Part shown: positions 1 through 10,300 of the stretch, one piece after another | Numbering within the stretch: the first letter of the stretch is position 1 | Layout of the letters: each line of letters opens with the position of its first letter | Assembly (NCBI RefSeq): GCF_022965805.1 | Contig: NW_027330893.1 | Coordinates: 36,001 to 100,000, forward strand | DNA from: Primulina eburnea | Lineage: Eukaryota; Streptophyta; Magnoliopsida; Lamiales; Gesneriaceae | Reading direction: 5' to 3' | DNA length: 64,000 bases | Program-made: the position numbers and the translations under genes | Notes under the pieces: generated by a model | Told to the model about the DNA's origin: nothing | Database searches by the model: none | What the model saw: only the letters and a program-made list of their open reading frames with translations

Positions 1-1667
1 TAAGCTCGATCGCCAATCTTTTCAAGAATCTCGTAAGGACCAATGTATCGAGGAGAGAGTTTTCCGCGTTTGCCAAATCGAACAACGCCTCTGAATGGAG
101 AAATCTTTAAAAACACTCTATCTCCCGCCTCAAATACTAACGGTCTACGTCTGATATTGGCGTACTTTGCTTGTCGATCTTGTGCTGTCTTCATTCGTTT
201 CTGAATGATCTTTACCTTCTCAGTCATGTCACGAATCATATCTGGCCCAAGTTCTGGTACCTCTGAAACGTCATCCCAATATAGCGGAGATCTGCACTTC
301 TTGCCATACAACGCTTCAAACGGTGCCATCTCAATGCTCGTCTGATAGCTGTTATTATAAGAGAATTCGCAAAGAGGTAGAGAATCTTGCCAACCAATGC
401 CAAAATCTAGCACTACGGCTCTTAACATATCCTCTAATGTCTGTATAGTCCGCTCTGACTGTCCGTCTGTCTGAGGATGATAAGCAGTACTCAGGTGTAA
501 TGTCGTACCTAAGGCCTGCTGTAAACTGTGCCAGAAGTGAGAAGTGAATCGTGGATCACGATCTGATACGATAGACTTCGGCACTCCATGCAATCTGACT
601 ACCTCGCGAATATAAATCTCCGCCATCTGATCCTGTCTAAACGTCATTCTATATGGAATGAAACATGCGGATTTGGTCAGTCTGTCAATAATGACCCAAA
701 TCGCATCACAGCCTTTGGATGATCGTGGTAACTTCGTCACAAAATCCATGGAAATGTGGTCCCATTTCCATTCTGGAATGGATAAACTCTGAAGTAAACC
801 CCCCGGCTTCTTCCTCTCGGCCTTCACCTGTTGGCAGTTCAAGCATTTAGACACAAATTCGGCAATATCTGACTTCATTTGCTTCCACCAGAACTGTGTC
901 TTCAAGTCATTGTACATCTTTCTGCCACCAGGATGGATGCTGAACCGACTACAATGTGCCTCCGTCAGAATCTGCTGTCTCAAATCTGCAACATCTGGCA
1001 CAACTAGACGGTTATTCACGTACAACACATGATCTCGTACCTGATATTCTGATACATGCCCTGATCTGACCATTTGGATTGATCTTTGCACATTCTGATC
1101 AGTTCTTTGTGCTTCCTTAATCCTCATAATCAAATTGGGCTCAACTTGGATCGTAAAGAGTCGTAGTGGCTTACTATCTGTATCAAATTCTAATCCAGAT
1201 GTACAGCAATTTTCAACTAACTTGTTAACACCTATCGTCGATAAGGACAAAGAACATACCTTACGACTCAAGGCATCGGCTGCTGCATTTGACTTTCCTG
1301 GATAATATTTGATTTCACAGTCAAAGTCTTTCAGAAGATCTAGCCATCTACGTTGCCTCATATTCAATTCTGATTGAGAAAATAGGTACTTTAAGCTCTT
1401 GTGATCGGAAAAGATCTCAAATTTCTCGCCATAGAGATAATGACGCCAAATCTTTAATGCAAACACGATAGCCGCCAATTCAAGATCATGAATGGGGTAT
1501 CGAACTTCATGTGGCTTCAATTGTCTCGAGGCGTATGCGATCACATGACCTCGCTGCATAAGAACACATCCCAAACCTCTATGAGAAGCATCACAATATA
1601 CAACAAAATCACCTGTACCTGAAGGTATCGTCAATACTGGAGCACTGGTCAGCCTTTTCTTCAATTC
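1..1667 (-). pseudogene. pol: RNase H and integrase part of the same polyprotein, out of frame and cut by the window edge
   Basis: On the minus strand, in the frame whose plus-strand triplets begin at multiples of three, there is no stop codon from 1667 to position 1. The translation gives RNase H (YCDASHRG near 1590, SDHKSLKYL near 1400, ADALSRK near 1270), the integrase HHCC zinc-binding domain (about 840-990), and the catalytic core: SMDF near 745, IVSDRDPRF near 560, TDGQSE near 460. All three acidic residues of the DDE triad are present. After the core comes the integrase C-terminal region with GDRVFLK. It overlaps the end of the gag-PR-RT frame by a few bases and is displaced by one base, so a single small indel at about 1661-1670 explains the break. 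I found no second lesion. The chromodomain, stop codon, PPT and 3' LTR are beyond the left edge. Confidence 0.9.
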
Positions 1668-4243
1668 ACAAAGCTAGACTCACACTCCTCTGACCAAACA
1701 AATGGTGCATTCTTTTGTGTTAATTGAGTTATTGGTTTTGCAATACTGGAGAAATCTTTGATAAATCTTCTGTAGTATCCGGCTAAGCCCATGAAACTGC
1801 GTATTTCTGGTACAGAAGTCGGTCTCGACCAACTAATCACAGCTTCCACTTTACTTGGATCAACAGAAATACCATCTCCAGAAATGATATGTCCTAAGAA
1901 GACAACTCTATTCAACCAAAACTCACACTTTGACAATTTAGCATACAGTCGCTCGTTTCTCAACGTCTGCAAAACAATTCTGAGATGCTCTGCATGCTCA
2001 TTTCTGTTCTTCGAATACACCAAAATGTCATCAATGAAGACAATCACAAATTCATCTAGATATCTCTGAAACACTTGGTTCATCAAGCCCATAAATACCG
2101 CAGGAGCATTTGTTAAACCAAAAGGCATGACAATAAATTCGTAATGTCCATACCTGGTTCGAAACGCTGTCTTTGGTATGTCTATATCTCGAACTCTGAG
2201 CTGATGATAACCAGAACGTAAATCAATCTTAGAATAGACCGAGGATCCCTGCAACTGATCAAATAGGTCATCGATCCTAGGCAAAGGATATTTATTCTTG
2301 ATCGTTGCCTTGTTCAACTGCCGGTAATCGATACACAACCGCATCGACCCATCTTTCTTTCGCACGAACAGCACCGGAGCGCCCCAAGGAGATACACTAG
2401 GTCTGATATATCCCTTGGCTAGAAGATCTTCTAATTGTGCTTTCAATTCTTTGAGTTCGATGGGTGCCATCCTATATGGAGCTCTCGAAATAGGTACGGT
2501 ACCTGGCGCAAGTTCAATGCTGAAATCTACCTCACGAACCGGAGGTAATCCTGGGATCTCATCTGGAAAAATATCTGGAAATTCCCGTACTACTGGCAGA
2601 TCTGCCAATGCCGGGCTCGACTTCTGCATATCTACAGCATAAACAAAGAAACCATCCGCTCCTTTCTGTAACAGTCTGTTCATAGTAAGAGCCGAAATCA
2701 AGGGAATCCGAGATCTGGAACCCTTCCCGTAGAATTTCCACTCGTCTGTCATCTCGGGTCTGAATCTGACAATCTTGTGGAAACAATCCACGGTGGCTCT
2801 GTACTTCGTTAGCATGTCAATACCAACTATACAATCAAAATCAGCTAGACCCAACACTATACAATCTAGGTCAATCTCATGCCCCTCAAACTGTAGAATG
2901 CAATGTCTAACCGTAGTTACAGATATTAATCCACTTCCCAACGGAGAATTAATAGACACAACGTCTAACAAAGACTCAACAGGCAATGAATGCAACAATG
3001 CAAATCGTTCTGAGATGAATGTATGCGATGCACCTGTATCTATCAAGATATAAGCAGGATAACCATAAAGGAGACAGTTACCTGCTATAACATCATCTGG
3101 TGCATCTTGTGCTTGCTCCTCTGTCAACGCAAACACTTGGGCCTGTTGCCTCGGAGGTTGAGTCACAGTCTGACTACCTCGGCCTCTGGGTGGAGTCGGT
3201 GCTGGTGGAGGCTGAAAAGAGTGAACCGACGATGCCTGCCGCTCAAACTGAGGTACTGAACCGGATGCTCTTCCACTCTGGCCTTGCTGTACACCTCTCT
3301 GTGGACAGACTTTGGCAAAATGCCCCGGTTGCCTACAAATGTTGCATCGGCCTGTAACTCCTTGGCACTGTTCAGTCGCATGCCTACCTCCACAATTATT
3401 GCAATATACATCTGAAGTCCTTGAACTTTGATCAAAACCAGTCTGTCTTGATCCGCTGGAGCTGGATGAACTGCTCCCAGGTCGCTTAAACTGCTTCCCC
3501 TTCGCCTTCAACTGTTCTTTGCGTCCACTACCACTACCACCACTTTCGAATCGAGGAGGAGGAACTTGGGATGGAGGTAGTGGCGGTCTCGGACTCGGTG
3601 CAACATACGGAGCACTCCGTTGTCTAAGCAATCCTGCTTCAGCTCCTTTGGCACGATTCAATGCATCCGAGAAGTTATCGGGTCTCCCAGTATTGACCAA
3701 CGTAAAGATATCTGGATTCAGGCCATTTATAAACTGATCCGCCATGGCCTCGTCATTTCCTGAAACATGGGGTGCAAAACGAAGCAAAGAAGAAAATTTA
3801 GCAACGTACTCCTCAATGTTCAATGGCCCTTGCCTCAGGTTTGCGAATTCAGCGCCTTTATCTTTACGGTAGGATACAGGGAAGAATCGCTGATAAAACT
3901 CGGTCTTGAATACCTTCCAAGAAATTTCGGTACCCCGCTGCTCTAAAGCTCTCCTAATGTTCAACCACCAATTCTTTGCTATATCTTGCAATTGATGGCC
4001 AATTAGCTTTATCCTCTTCTCATCACTGTACTCCAACGAGTCGAATAGCATCTCAATATCTTCAAGCCAACTTTCGCACTCGATGGCATTCTCGGTACCT
4101 TTTAAAGTGGGAGGTCGAAAGGATTGGAATCGCTTCAGCAACGTCTCCATAGGGGTCGCCGTAACATCCATAGGATCTCCGGATGTACTCCCTTGTTCTG
4201 GCGCTGCTGGTCGTAGAGGTACGGCTGCTCTCCTGGGAGGCAT
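1661..4243 (-). pseudogene. gag-pol: gag-protease-reverse transcriptase part of a frameshifted polyprotein
   Basis: This 860-codon frame is the front of a retrotransposon polyprotein. Residues about 40-200 are a retrotransposon gag (capsid) domain with the paired WW typical of plant gag. A serine/proline-rich linker follows. There is a degenerate knuckle at about 281-293 and a canonical CX2CX4HX4C zinc knuckle at 300-313, for RNA binding. The aspartic protease active site DTGA is at 402-405. Reverse transcriptase spans about 560-830, with the first catalytic Asp in [10 protein letters not shown] (D674) and the FIDD box at 736-739. The frame ends at a TGA just after the RT connection, where RNase H should continue; the continuation is in another frame, so this is a frameshift and not a natural end. 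The start is the first ATG after the leader, in MPPRR context common to Tekay-type gag. The product would act in cytoplasmic virus-like particles. Confidence 0.93.
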
Positions 4244-4476
4244 ATCTAATAATCCAACAGATTAGTAAACAAGATATACAACTGTCTCAGCCATCATCTA
4301 GTCAGTTACCTCTGATCTAGAATCGGTTCTGATTCAGTCAATCACATGCTGAAATTAATCAAATACCAAACAACATGTAATAAGAAAGCAATAATCATGC
4401 TAGCACATCATCAAGCAAGGAAGAAGACTCGATCTACCCCGCTCATTCTATCCTATTTCAGTCTAACGGAACTATC
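4244..4476 (-). other. Untranslated leader of the Tekay-like element
   Basis: This 233-bp stretch lies between the primer binding site and the gag start codon. It is AT-rich and holds no long frame of its own in the sense direction. It should contain the packaging and dimerisation signals of the genomic RNA, but I can point to none. Confidence 0.7.
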
Positions 4477-4489
4477 GGCTCTGATACCA
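4477..4489 (-). other. Primer binding site, initiator tRNA-Met type
   Basis: Read on the minus strand this is TGGTATCAGAGCC, which matches the first 13 bases of the plant tRNA-iMet 3'-end complement used by most plant Ty3/gypsy elements. It begins two bases after the LTR terminus. The match fades after base 13. Confidence 0.88.
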
Positions 4490-5179
4490 CCTGTTGTGGG
4501 GACCCGGGCTCTAATTCTTTTTCTTGGGATTAAATGGATTGTTATTAAAAACGTGGGTCAATTTTTCGCTTTTTACCTTAAATCTAATGTAAACAAACGA
4601 GCATGAGTTCTTTATTTAAATACAACATACAAACATCAAATACATGTATTATTCTGTATGTCCTCACCTAACCAGTAATACAATACATAACCAAAAGACA
4701 ACTACTGGTCCATCTGCTAGGCCCGAGATCTCCACGCTAACACGATCATCTCTGTCTCGACCCAGATCCTGCCCCACCTGTTGTTATGCACACATACAGA
4801 CATAACAACAGCCGGAAAACCGGTGAGAACAAATCCCAGTATAGACATGTGAACATACATATAAATACTATAAAACATGAAACATGCTGATATGAATGTC
4901 ATTCATATAAAATCATGAAATGCGAGCCTAATCATGTCTAGATGCGACTCGACTAAAACTCTAGGGATCCCGGTGTGAATAAGACGATCTATCACCTACC
5001 CTCCCAATCGGGGTGACGGTACGTCTTATTCCTAGACTTCGGCCTAATCTGTATCCACGTCTACAAAGGGGCGGTGATCTTCCCCTAAGCTGGGATAGAA
5101 CCGAACATCTAGAAGTCTGCCTGATCTCCAGACTGTCCTATCTTAATGCATGAATACAAAATCTGTAAACAAGCATAAT

Positions 5180-5285
5180 CATCTAATGCAATGTAACATG
5201 ATCTGTAAACAAAGCATAATAAGAATTGAATACAAGTTCTAATAAACATCTAATGCAATGTAACATGATCTGTAAACAAAGCATA
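5180..5285 (-). repeat. Direct repeat inside the LTR, two copies 67 bp apart
   Basis: A 39-bp sequence starting CATCTAATGCAATG at 5180-5218 recurs at 5247-5285 with no difference that I can see. It lies downstream of the TATA box in the transcribed R/U5 part. It probably arose by a local slippage duplication; no function is evident. Confidence 0.85.
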
Positions 5286-5557
5286 GCGAGATTTGCATAC
5301 AAGATCTATAAACAAATCTATAATAATAATACCTATATCAAGATATAAACAATAAAACTCGTATGTGGTTTTGGTTGGGAAACTCAAATGTGATCTCATT
5401 TGAGTCGTGATTCCCCAAAACAAAACATGTAGTATACCTTTCGTCGTAGAATTGCTGTCACAGTCGAGAAGATGAATCTGAAATAGAAATGACTCTTAAC
5501 ACTTCTACTTCTACTGAGAGCTCGTAGGAATGACTCTAAACTGAGACCTCGCGTCTC

Positions 5558-5565
5558 TATTTATA
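5558..5565 (-). promoter_or_regulatory. Probable TATA box of the LTR promoter
   Basis: The minus strand reads TATAAATA in the context CTATAAATAG, a near-perfect plant TATA box. It lies just downstream (in element sense) of the palindrome cluster. RNA would start about 30 bp to the left, near 5530, setting the U3/R border there. Confidence 0.65.
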
Positions 5566-5570
5566 GACAA

Positions 5571-5828
5571 CGATCGGAAGATCCGATCCACTTCGGACGA
5601 TCCGATCTGACACACGTCGGACGCTCCGAACTTACTTCGGACGTTCCGAATCCTGCATGTCTTCCACGTCTCTAGCCAACTGTCTCGGATGATCCGAACT
5701 ACGATCGGTCGATCCGAACTATTGCATGCCATCCATGTGTCCAGCCACCTGGCTCGGACGCTCCGAACTCCGAACGGACGATGCGAACTCTGATCGTACG
5801 TTCCGATCTCGGTTCGGTCCTTCCGGTC
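5571..5828. promoter_or_regulatory. Cluster of about ten short GC-rich palindromes in the LTR U3 region
   Basis: About ten copies of an imperfect palindrome of form TTCGGACGNTCCGAA start near 5571, 5592, 5617, 5636, 5684, 5704, 5753, 5773, 5793 and 5813. Spacing is mostly 19-25 bp, with two gaps near 48 bp. The block sits immediately upstream of the TATA box, where enhancer or repressor sites are expected. Part of it repeats at about 69 bp (the TGCATG-containing linkers at about 5653 and 5722), so it grew by duplication. It is CpG-rich. A role as repeated transcription-factor sites is inference. Confidence 0.6.
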
Positions 5829-5941
5829 TCACCGAAATATAAATACTCCAATATTCTCGATATCGGTCAATCTAATTCTCAATAGATATCAACACTATCA
5901 TATTCTCAATCATAATCCAATACAGTACTTCTGTCCCAACA

Positions 5942-6023
5942 AGTCATAATCATACTGAAAATCATATATGATATCATTTCTTATTTCTTATGGTTATGTA
6001 CAATCTTCACAACATATTCGTAT
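5942..6023. other. Short non-repetitive spacer between element and satellite
   Basis: This is 82 bp of AT-rich DNA without a recognisable feature. Its first 5 bases should be the target duplication of the Tekay-like element. It is the only sequence in the window that I cannot assign to a retrotransposon or to the satellite. Confidence 0.6.
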
Positions 6024-6394
6024 ATGTCAATCATTGTTCTGGGCATTACAGAATAGCACGCAAAAGTGTTCCCAAAGTTATATTGACAACTTCAGTTTGT
6101 CCATCTGTTTGAGGATGACAAGTAGTAGAAAACAACAATTTTGTGCCCAGTTTAGCCCATAAATTATTCCAAAAGTAACTCAAAAATTTAACATTGCGAC
6201 GAGAAACAATAGTCCTAGGCATGCCATGCAACCTAGCGACTTCTCTAAAGAACAAATCCGGAATGTTTGAAGCATCATCGGTTTCATGACAAGCTATAAA
6301 ATGTGCCATCTTAGAGAATCTATCCACAACTACAAAAATAGAATCCCTCCTCTTCTTAGGCCTAGGCAACTCCAAAATAAAGTCCAGAGAAATG

Positions 6395-6993
6395 TCAATC
6401 CAAGTTCTTTTTAAGAATAGCACGCAAAAGTGTTCCCAAAGTTCTATTGACAACTTCAGTTTGTCCATCCGTTTGAGGATGACAAGTAGTAGAAAACAAC
6501 AATTTTGTGCCAAGTTCAGCCCATAAAGTCTTCCAAAAGTAACTCAAGAATTTAACATCGCGACCAGAAACAATAGTCCTAGGCATGCCAAGCAACCTAG
6601 CGACTTCTCTAAAGAACAAATCCGCAATGTTTGAAGCATCATCTGTTTTATGACAAGCTATAAAATGTTCCCAAAGTTATATTGACAACTTCAGTTTGTC
6701 CATCCGTTTGAGGATGACAAGTAGTAGAAAACAACAATTTTTTGCCAAATTCAGCCCATAAAGTGTTCCAAAAGTAACTCAAGAATTTAACATCGCGACC
6801 AGAAACAATAGTCCTAGGCATGCCAAGCAACCTAGCGACTTCTCTAAAGAACAAATCCGCAATGTTTGAAGCATCATCGGTTTTTTGACAAGCTATAAAA
6901 TGTGCCATCTTAGAGAATCTATCCACAACAACAAAAATAGAATACATCCCCTTCTTAGTCCTAGGCAACCCCAAAATAAAGTCCATAGAAATG
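6395..6993 (-). repeat. Example of the truncated 235-bp monomer next to a full one
   Basis: The interval between two junction anchors here is 599 bp, i.e. 364 + 235. Near 6655-6670 the sequence jumps from ATAAAATGT to TTCCCAAAG, removing 129 bp that normally include the monomer junction. Both sides share TGT, so a 3-bp microhomology deletion is likely. The same junction recurs at about a dozen other places (for example near 12535, 20270, 26135, 28520, 31945, 33970, 34890, 36185, 37510, 39535, 40455 and 41740), which shows spread by amplification and not by repeated deletion. Confidence 0.85.
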
Positions 6994-7320
6994 TCAATCC
7001 AAGTTCTTTTTAAGAATAGCACGAAAAAGTGTTCCCAAAGTTCTATTGACAACTTCAATTTGTCCATCCGTTTGAGGATGACAAGTAGTAGAAAACAACA
7101 ATTTTGTGCCAAGTTTAGCCCATAAATTATTCCAAAAGTAACTCAAAAGTTTAACATTGCGACGAGAAACAATAGTCCTAGGCATGCCATACAACCTAGC
7201 GACTTCTCTAAAGAACAAATCCGCAATGTTTGAAGCATCATCGGTTTTATGACAAGCTATAAAATGTGCCATCTTAGAGAATCTATCCACAACAACCCCA
7301 AAATAAAGTCCATAGAAATG
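6994..7320 (-). repeat. Example of the 327-bp monomer class
   Basis: Relative to the 364-bp unit, 37 bp are missing between CAAC repeats (plus strand: ACAACAAC directly joined to CCCAAAATAAAG near 7290-7305). This deletes the codons around [11 protein letters not shown]...SIF. Since 327 is divisible by 3, this class keeps one frame across the unit, which allows in-frame fusions where the junction stop is also lost. Many monomers carry this deletion (for example units ending near 8342, 9408, 11519, 13161 and 20888). Confidence 0.85.
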
Positions 7321-10300
7321 TCAATCCAAGTTCTTTTTAAGAATAGCACGCAAAAGTGTTCCCAAAGTTATATTGACAACTTCAGTTTGTCCATCCGTTT
7401 GAGGATGACCAGTAGTAGAAAACAACAATTTTGTGCCAAGTTTAGCCCATAAATTATTCCAAAAGTAACTCAAAAATTTAACATTGCGACGAGAAACAAT
7501 AGTCCTAGGCATGCCATGCAACCTAGCGACTTCTCTAAAGAACAAATCCGTAATGTTTGAAGCATCATCGGTGTCATGACAAGCTATAAAATGTGCCATC
7601 TTAGAGAATCTATCCACAATTACAAAAATAGAATCCCTCCTCTTCTTAGGCCTAGGCAACCCCAACTAAAGTCCATAGAAATGTCAATCCAAGTTCTTTT
7701 TAAGAATAGCACGCAAAAGTGTTCCCAAAGTTTTATTGACAACTTCAGTTTGTCCATCTGTTTGAAAATGACAAGTAGTAGAAAACAACAATTTTGTGCC
7801 AAGTTTAGCCCATAAATTATTCCAAAAGTAACTCAAAAATTTAACATTGCGACGAGAAACAATAGTCCTAGGCATGCCATGCAACCTAGCGACTTCTCTA
7901 AAGAACAAATCCGTAATGTCTGAAGCATCATCGGTTTTGACAAGCTATAAAATGTGCCATCTTTGAGAATCTATCCACAACTACAAAAATAGAATCCCTC
8001 CTCTTCTTAGGCCTAGGCAACTCCAAAATAAAGTCCAGAGAAATGTCAATCCAAGTTCTTTTTAAGAATAGCACGCAAAAGTGTTCCCAAAGTTATATTG
8101 ACAACTTCAGTTTGTCCATCTGTTTGAGGATGACAAGTAGTAGAAAACAACAATTTTGTGCCAAGTTTAGCCCATAAATTATTCCAAAAGTAACTCAAAA
8201 ATCTAACATTGCGACGAGAAACAATAGTCCTAGGCATGCCATGAAACCTAGCGACTTCTCTAAAGAACAAATCCGCAATGTTTGAAGCATCATCGGTTTT
8301 ATGACAAGCTATAAAATGTGCCATCTTAGAGAATCTATCCACAACAACCCCAAAATAAAGTCCATAGAAATGTCAATCCAAGTTCTTTTTAAGAATAGCA
8401 CGCAAAGTGTTCCCAAAGTTATATTGACAACTTCAGTTTGTCCATCCGTTTGAGGATGACCAGTAGTATAAAACAACAATTTTGTGCCAAGTTTAGCCCA
8501 TAAATTATTCCAAAAGTAACTCAAAAATTTAACATTGCGACGAGAAACAATAGTCCTAGGCATGCCATGCAACCTAGCGACTTCTCTAAAGAACAAATCC
8601 GTAATGTTTGAAGCATCATCGGTGTCATGACAAGCTATAAAATGTGCCATCTTAGAGAATCTATCCACAATTACAAAAATAGAATCCCTCCTCTTCTTAG
8701 GCCTAGGCAACCCCAAATAAAGTCCATAGAAATGTCAATCCAAGTTCTTTTTAAGAATAGCACGCAAAAGTGTTCCCAAAGTTATATTGACAACTTCAGT
8801 TTGTCCATCTGTTTGAAAATGACAAGTAGTAGAAAACAACAATTTTGTGCCAAGTTTAGCCCATAAATTATTCCAAAAGTAACTCAAAAATTTAACATTG
8901 CGACGAGAAACAATAGTCCTAGGCATGCCATGCAACCTAGCGACTTCTCTAAAGAACAAATCCGTAATGTCTGAAGCATCATCGGTTTCATGACAAGCTA
9001 TAAAATGTGCCATCTTTGAGAATCTATCCACAACTACAAAAATAGAATCCCTCCTCTTCTTAGGCCTAGGCAACTCCAAAATAAAGTCCAGAGAAATGTC
9101 AATCCAAGTTCTTTTTAAGAATAGCACGCAAAAGTGTTCCCAAAGTTATATTGACAACTTCAGTTTGTCCATCTGTTTGAGGATGACAAGTAGTAGAAAA
9201 CAACAATTTTGTGCCAAGTTTAGCCCATAAATTATTCCAAAAGTAACTCAAAAATCTAACATTGCGACGAGAAACAATAGTCCTAGGCATGCCATGCAAC
9301 CTAGCGACTTCTCTAAAGAACAAATCCGCAATGTTTGAAGCATCATCGGTTTTATGACAAGCTATAAAATGTGCCATCTTAGAGAATCTATCCACAACAA
9401 CCCCAAAATAAAGTCCATAGAAATGTAAATCCAAGTTCTTTTTAAGAATAGCACGCTAAAGTGTTCCCAAAGTTATATTGACAACTTCAGTTTGTCCATC
9501 TGTTTGAGGATGACAAGTAGTAGAAAACAACAATTTTGTGACAAGTTTAGCCCATAAATTATTCCAAAAGTAACTCAAAAATTTAACATTGCGACGAGAA
9601 ACAATAGTCCTAGGCATGCCATGCAACCTAGCGACTTCTCTAAAGAACAAATCCGTAATGTTTGAAGCATCATCGGTTTCATGACAAGCTATAAAATGTG
9701 CCATCTTTGAGAATCTATACACAACTACAAAAATAGAATCCCTCCTCTTCTTAGGCCTAGGCAACTCCAAAATAAAGTCCAGAGAAATGTCAATCCAAGT
9801 TCTTTTTAAGAATAGCACGCAAAAGTGTTCCCAAAGTTCTATTGACAGTTCTTCAGTTTGTCCATCCGTTTGAGGATGACAAGTAGTAGAAAACACAAAT
9901 TTTGTGCCAAGTTTAGCCCATAAATTATTCCAAAAGTAACTCAAAAATCTAACATTGCGACGAGAAACAATAGTCCTAGGCATGCCATGCAACCTAGCGA
10001 CTTCTCTAAAGAACAAATCCGGAATGTTTGAAGCATCATCGGTTTCATGACAAGCTATAAAATGTGCCATCTTAGATAATCTATCCACAACAACCCCAAA
10101 ATAAAGTCCAGATAAATGTCAATCCAAGTTCTTTTTAAGAATAGCACGCAAAAGTGTTCCCAAAGTTTTATTGACAACTTCAGTTTGTCCATCTGTTTGA
10201 GAATGACAAGTAGTAGAAAACAACAATTTTGTGCCAAGTTTAGCCCATAAATTATTCCAAAAGTAACTCAAAAATTCAACATTGCGACGAGAAACAATAG

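Larger units (their letters stand above)
1..5941 (-). mobile_element. Ty3/gypsy LTR retrotransposon, Tekay/Del-like chromovirus, 5' part
   Basis: Reading right to left, the element shows a 5' LTR (5941 to 4492), a tRNA-iMet-type primer binding site, a leader, gag, protease, reverse transcriptase, RNase H and integrase, and then leaves the window at position 1. The domain order PR-RT-RH-IN defines Ty3/gypsy. The MPPRR gag start, the FIDD form of the RT catalytic box and the long (1450 bp) LTR fit the Tekay/Del chromovirus clade; the chromodomain that would confirm this lies outside the window. The only lesion seen is one frameshift near 1661-1670, so the copy is fairly young but probably non-autonomous. 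The 5 bases after the LTR (5942-5946, AGTCA) are the expected target-site duplication, whose partner is off-window. Confidence 0.93.
4492..5941 (-). repeat. 5' LTR of the Tekay-like element
   Basis: The LTR is 1450 bp. Its plus-strand ends are TGTTGTGGGG at 4492 and CCCAACA at 5941, giving the TG...CA rule with 5-bp inverted termini (TGTTG/CAACA). The left end abuts the primer binding site, which fixes the orientation: U3 is on the right, U5 on the left. It carries a TATA box (5558-5565), a cluster of short GC-rich palindromes upstream of it (5571-5828) and a 39-bp direct repeat (5180 and 5247). The partner LTR is outside the window, so age cannot be estimated. Confidence 0.85.

Noticed and set aside
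1661..1670. Programmed frameshift in the Tekay-like element
   Set aside because: The position is in the RT-RNase H connection and no slippery heptamer is present; a simple indel is more likely.
4717..4902. Small frames in the LTR and leader regions (for example 61 codons at 4717-4902)
   Set aside because: No similarity to any family that I know and no codon bias; they are chance frames in LTR sequence.
7249..7452. Recurrent plus-strand frames of 67-79 codons beginning [12 protein letters not shown]
   Set aside because: These are antisense shadows of the integrase coding strand and recur only because the unit recurs.
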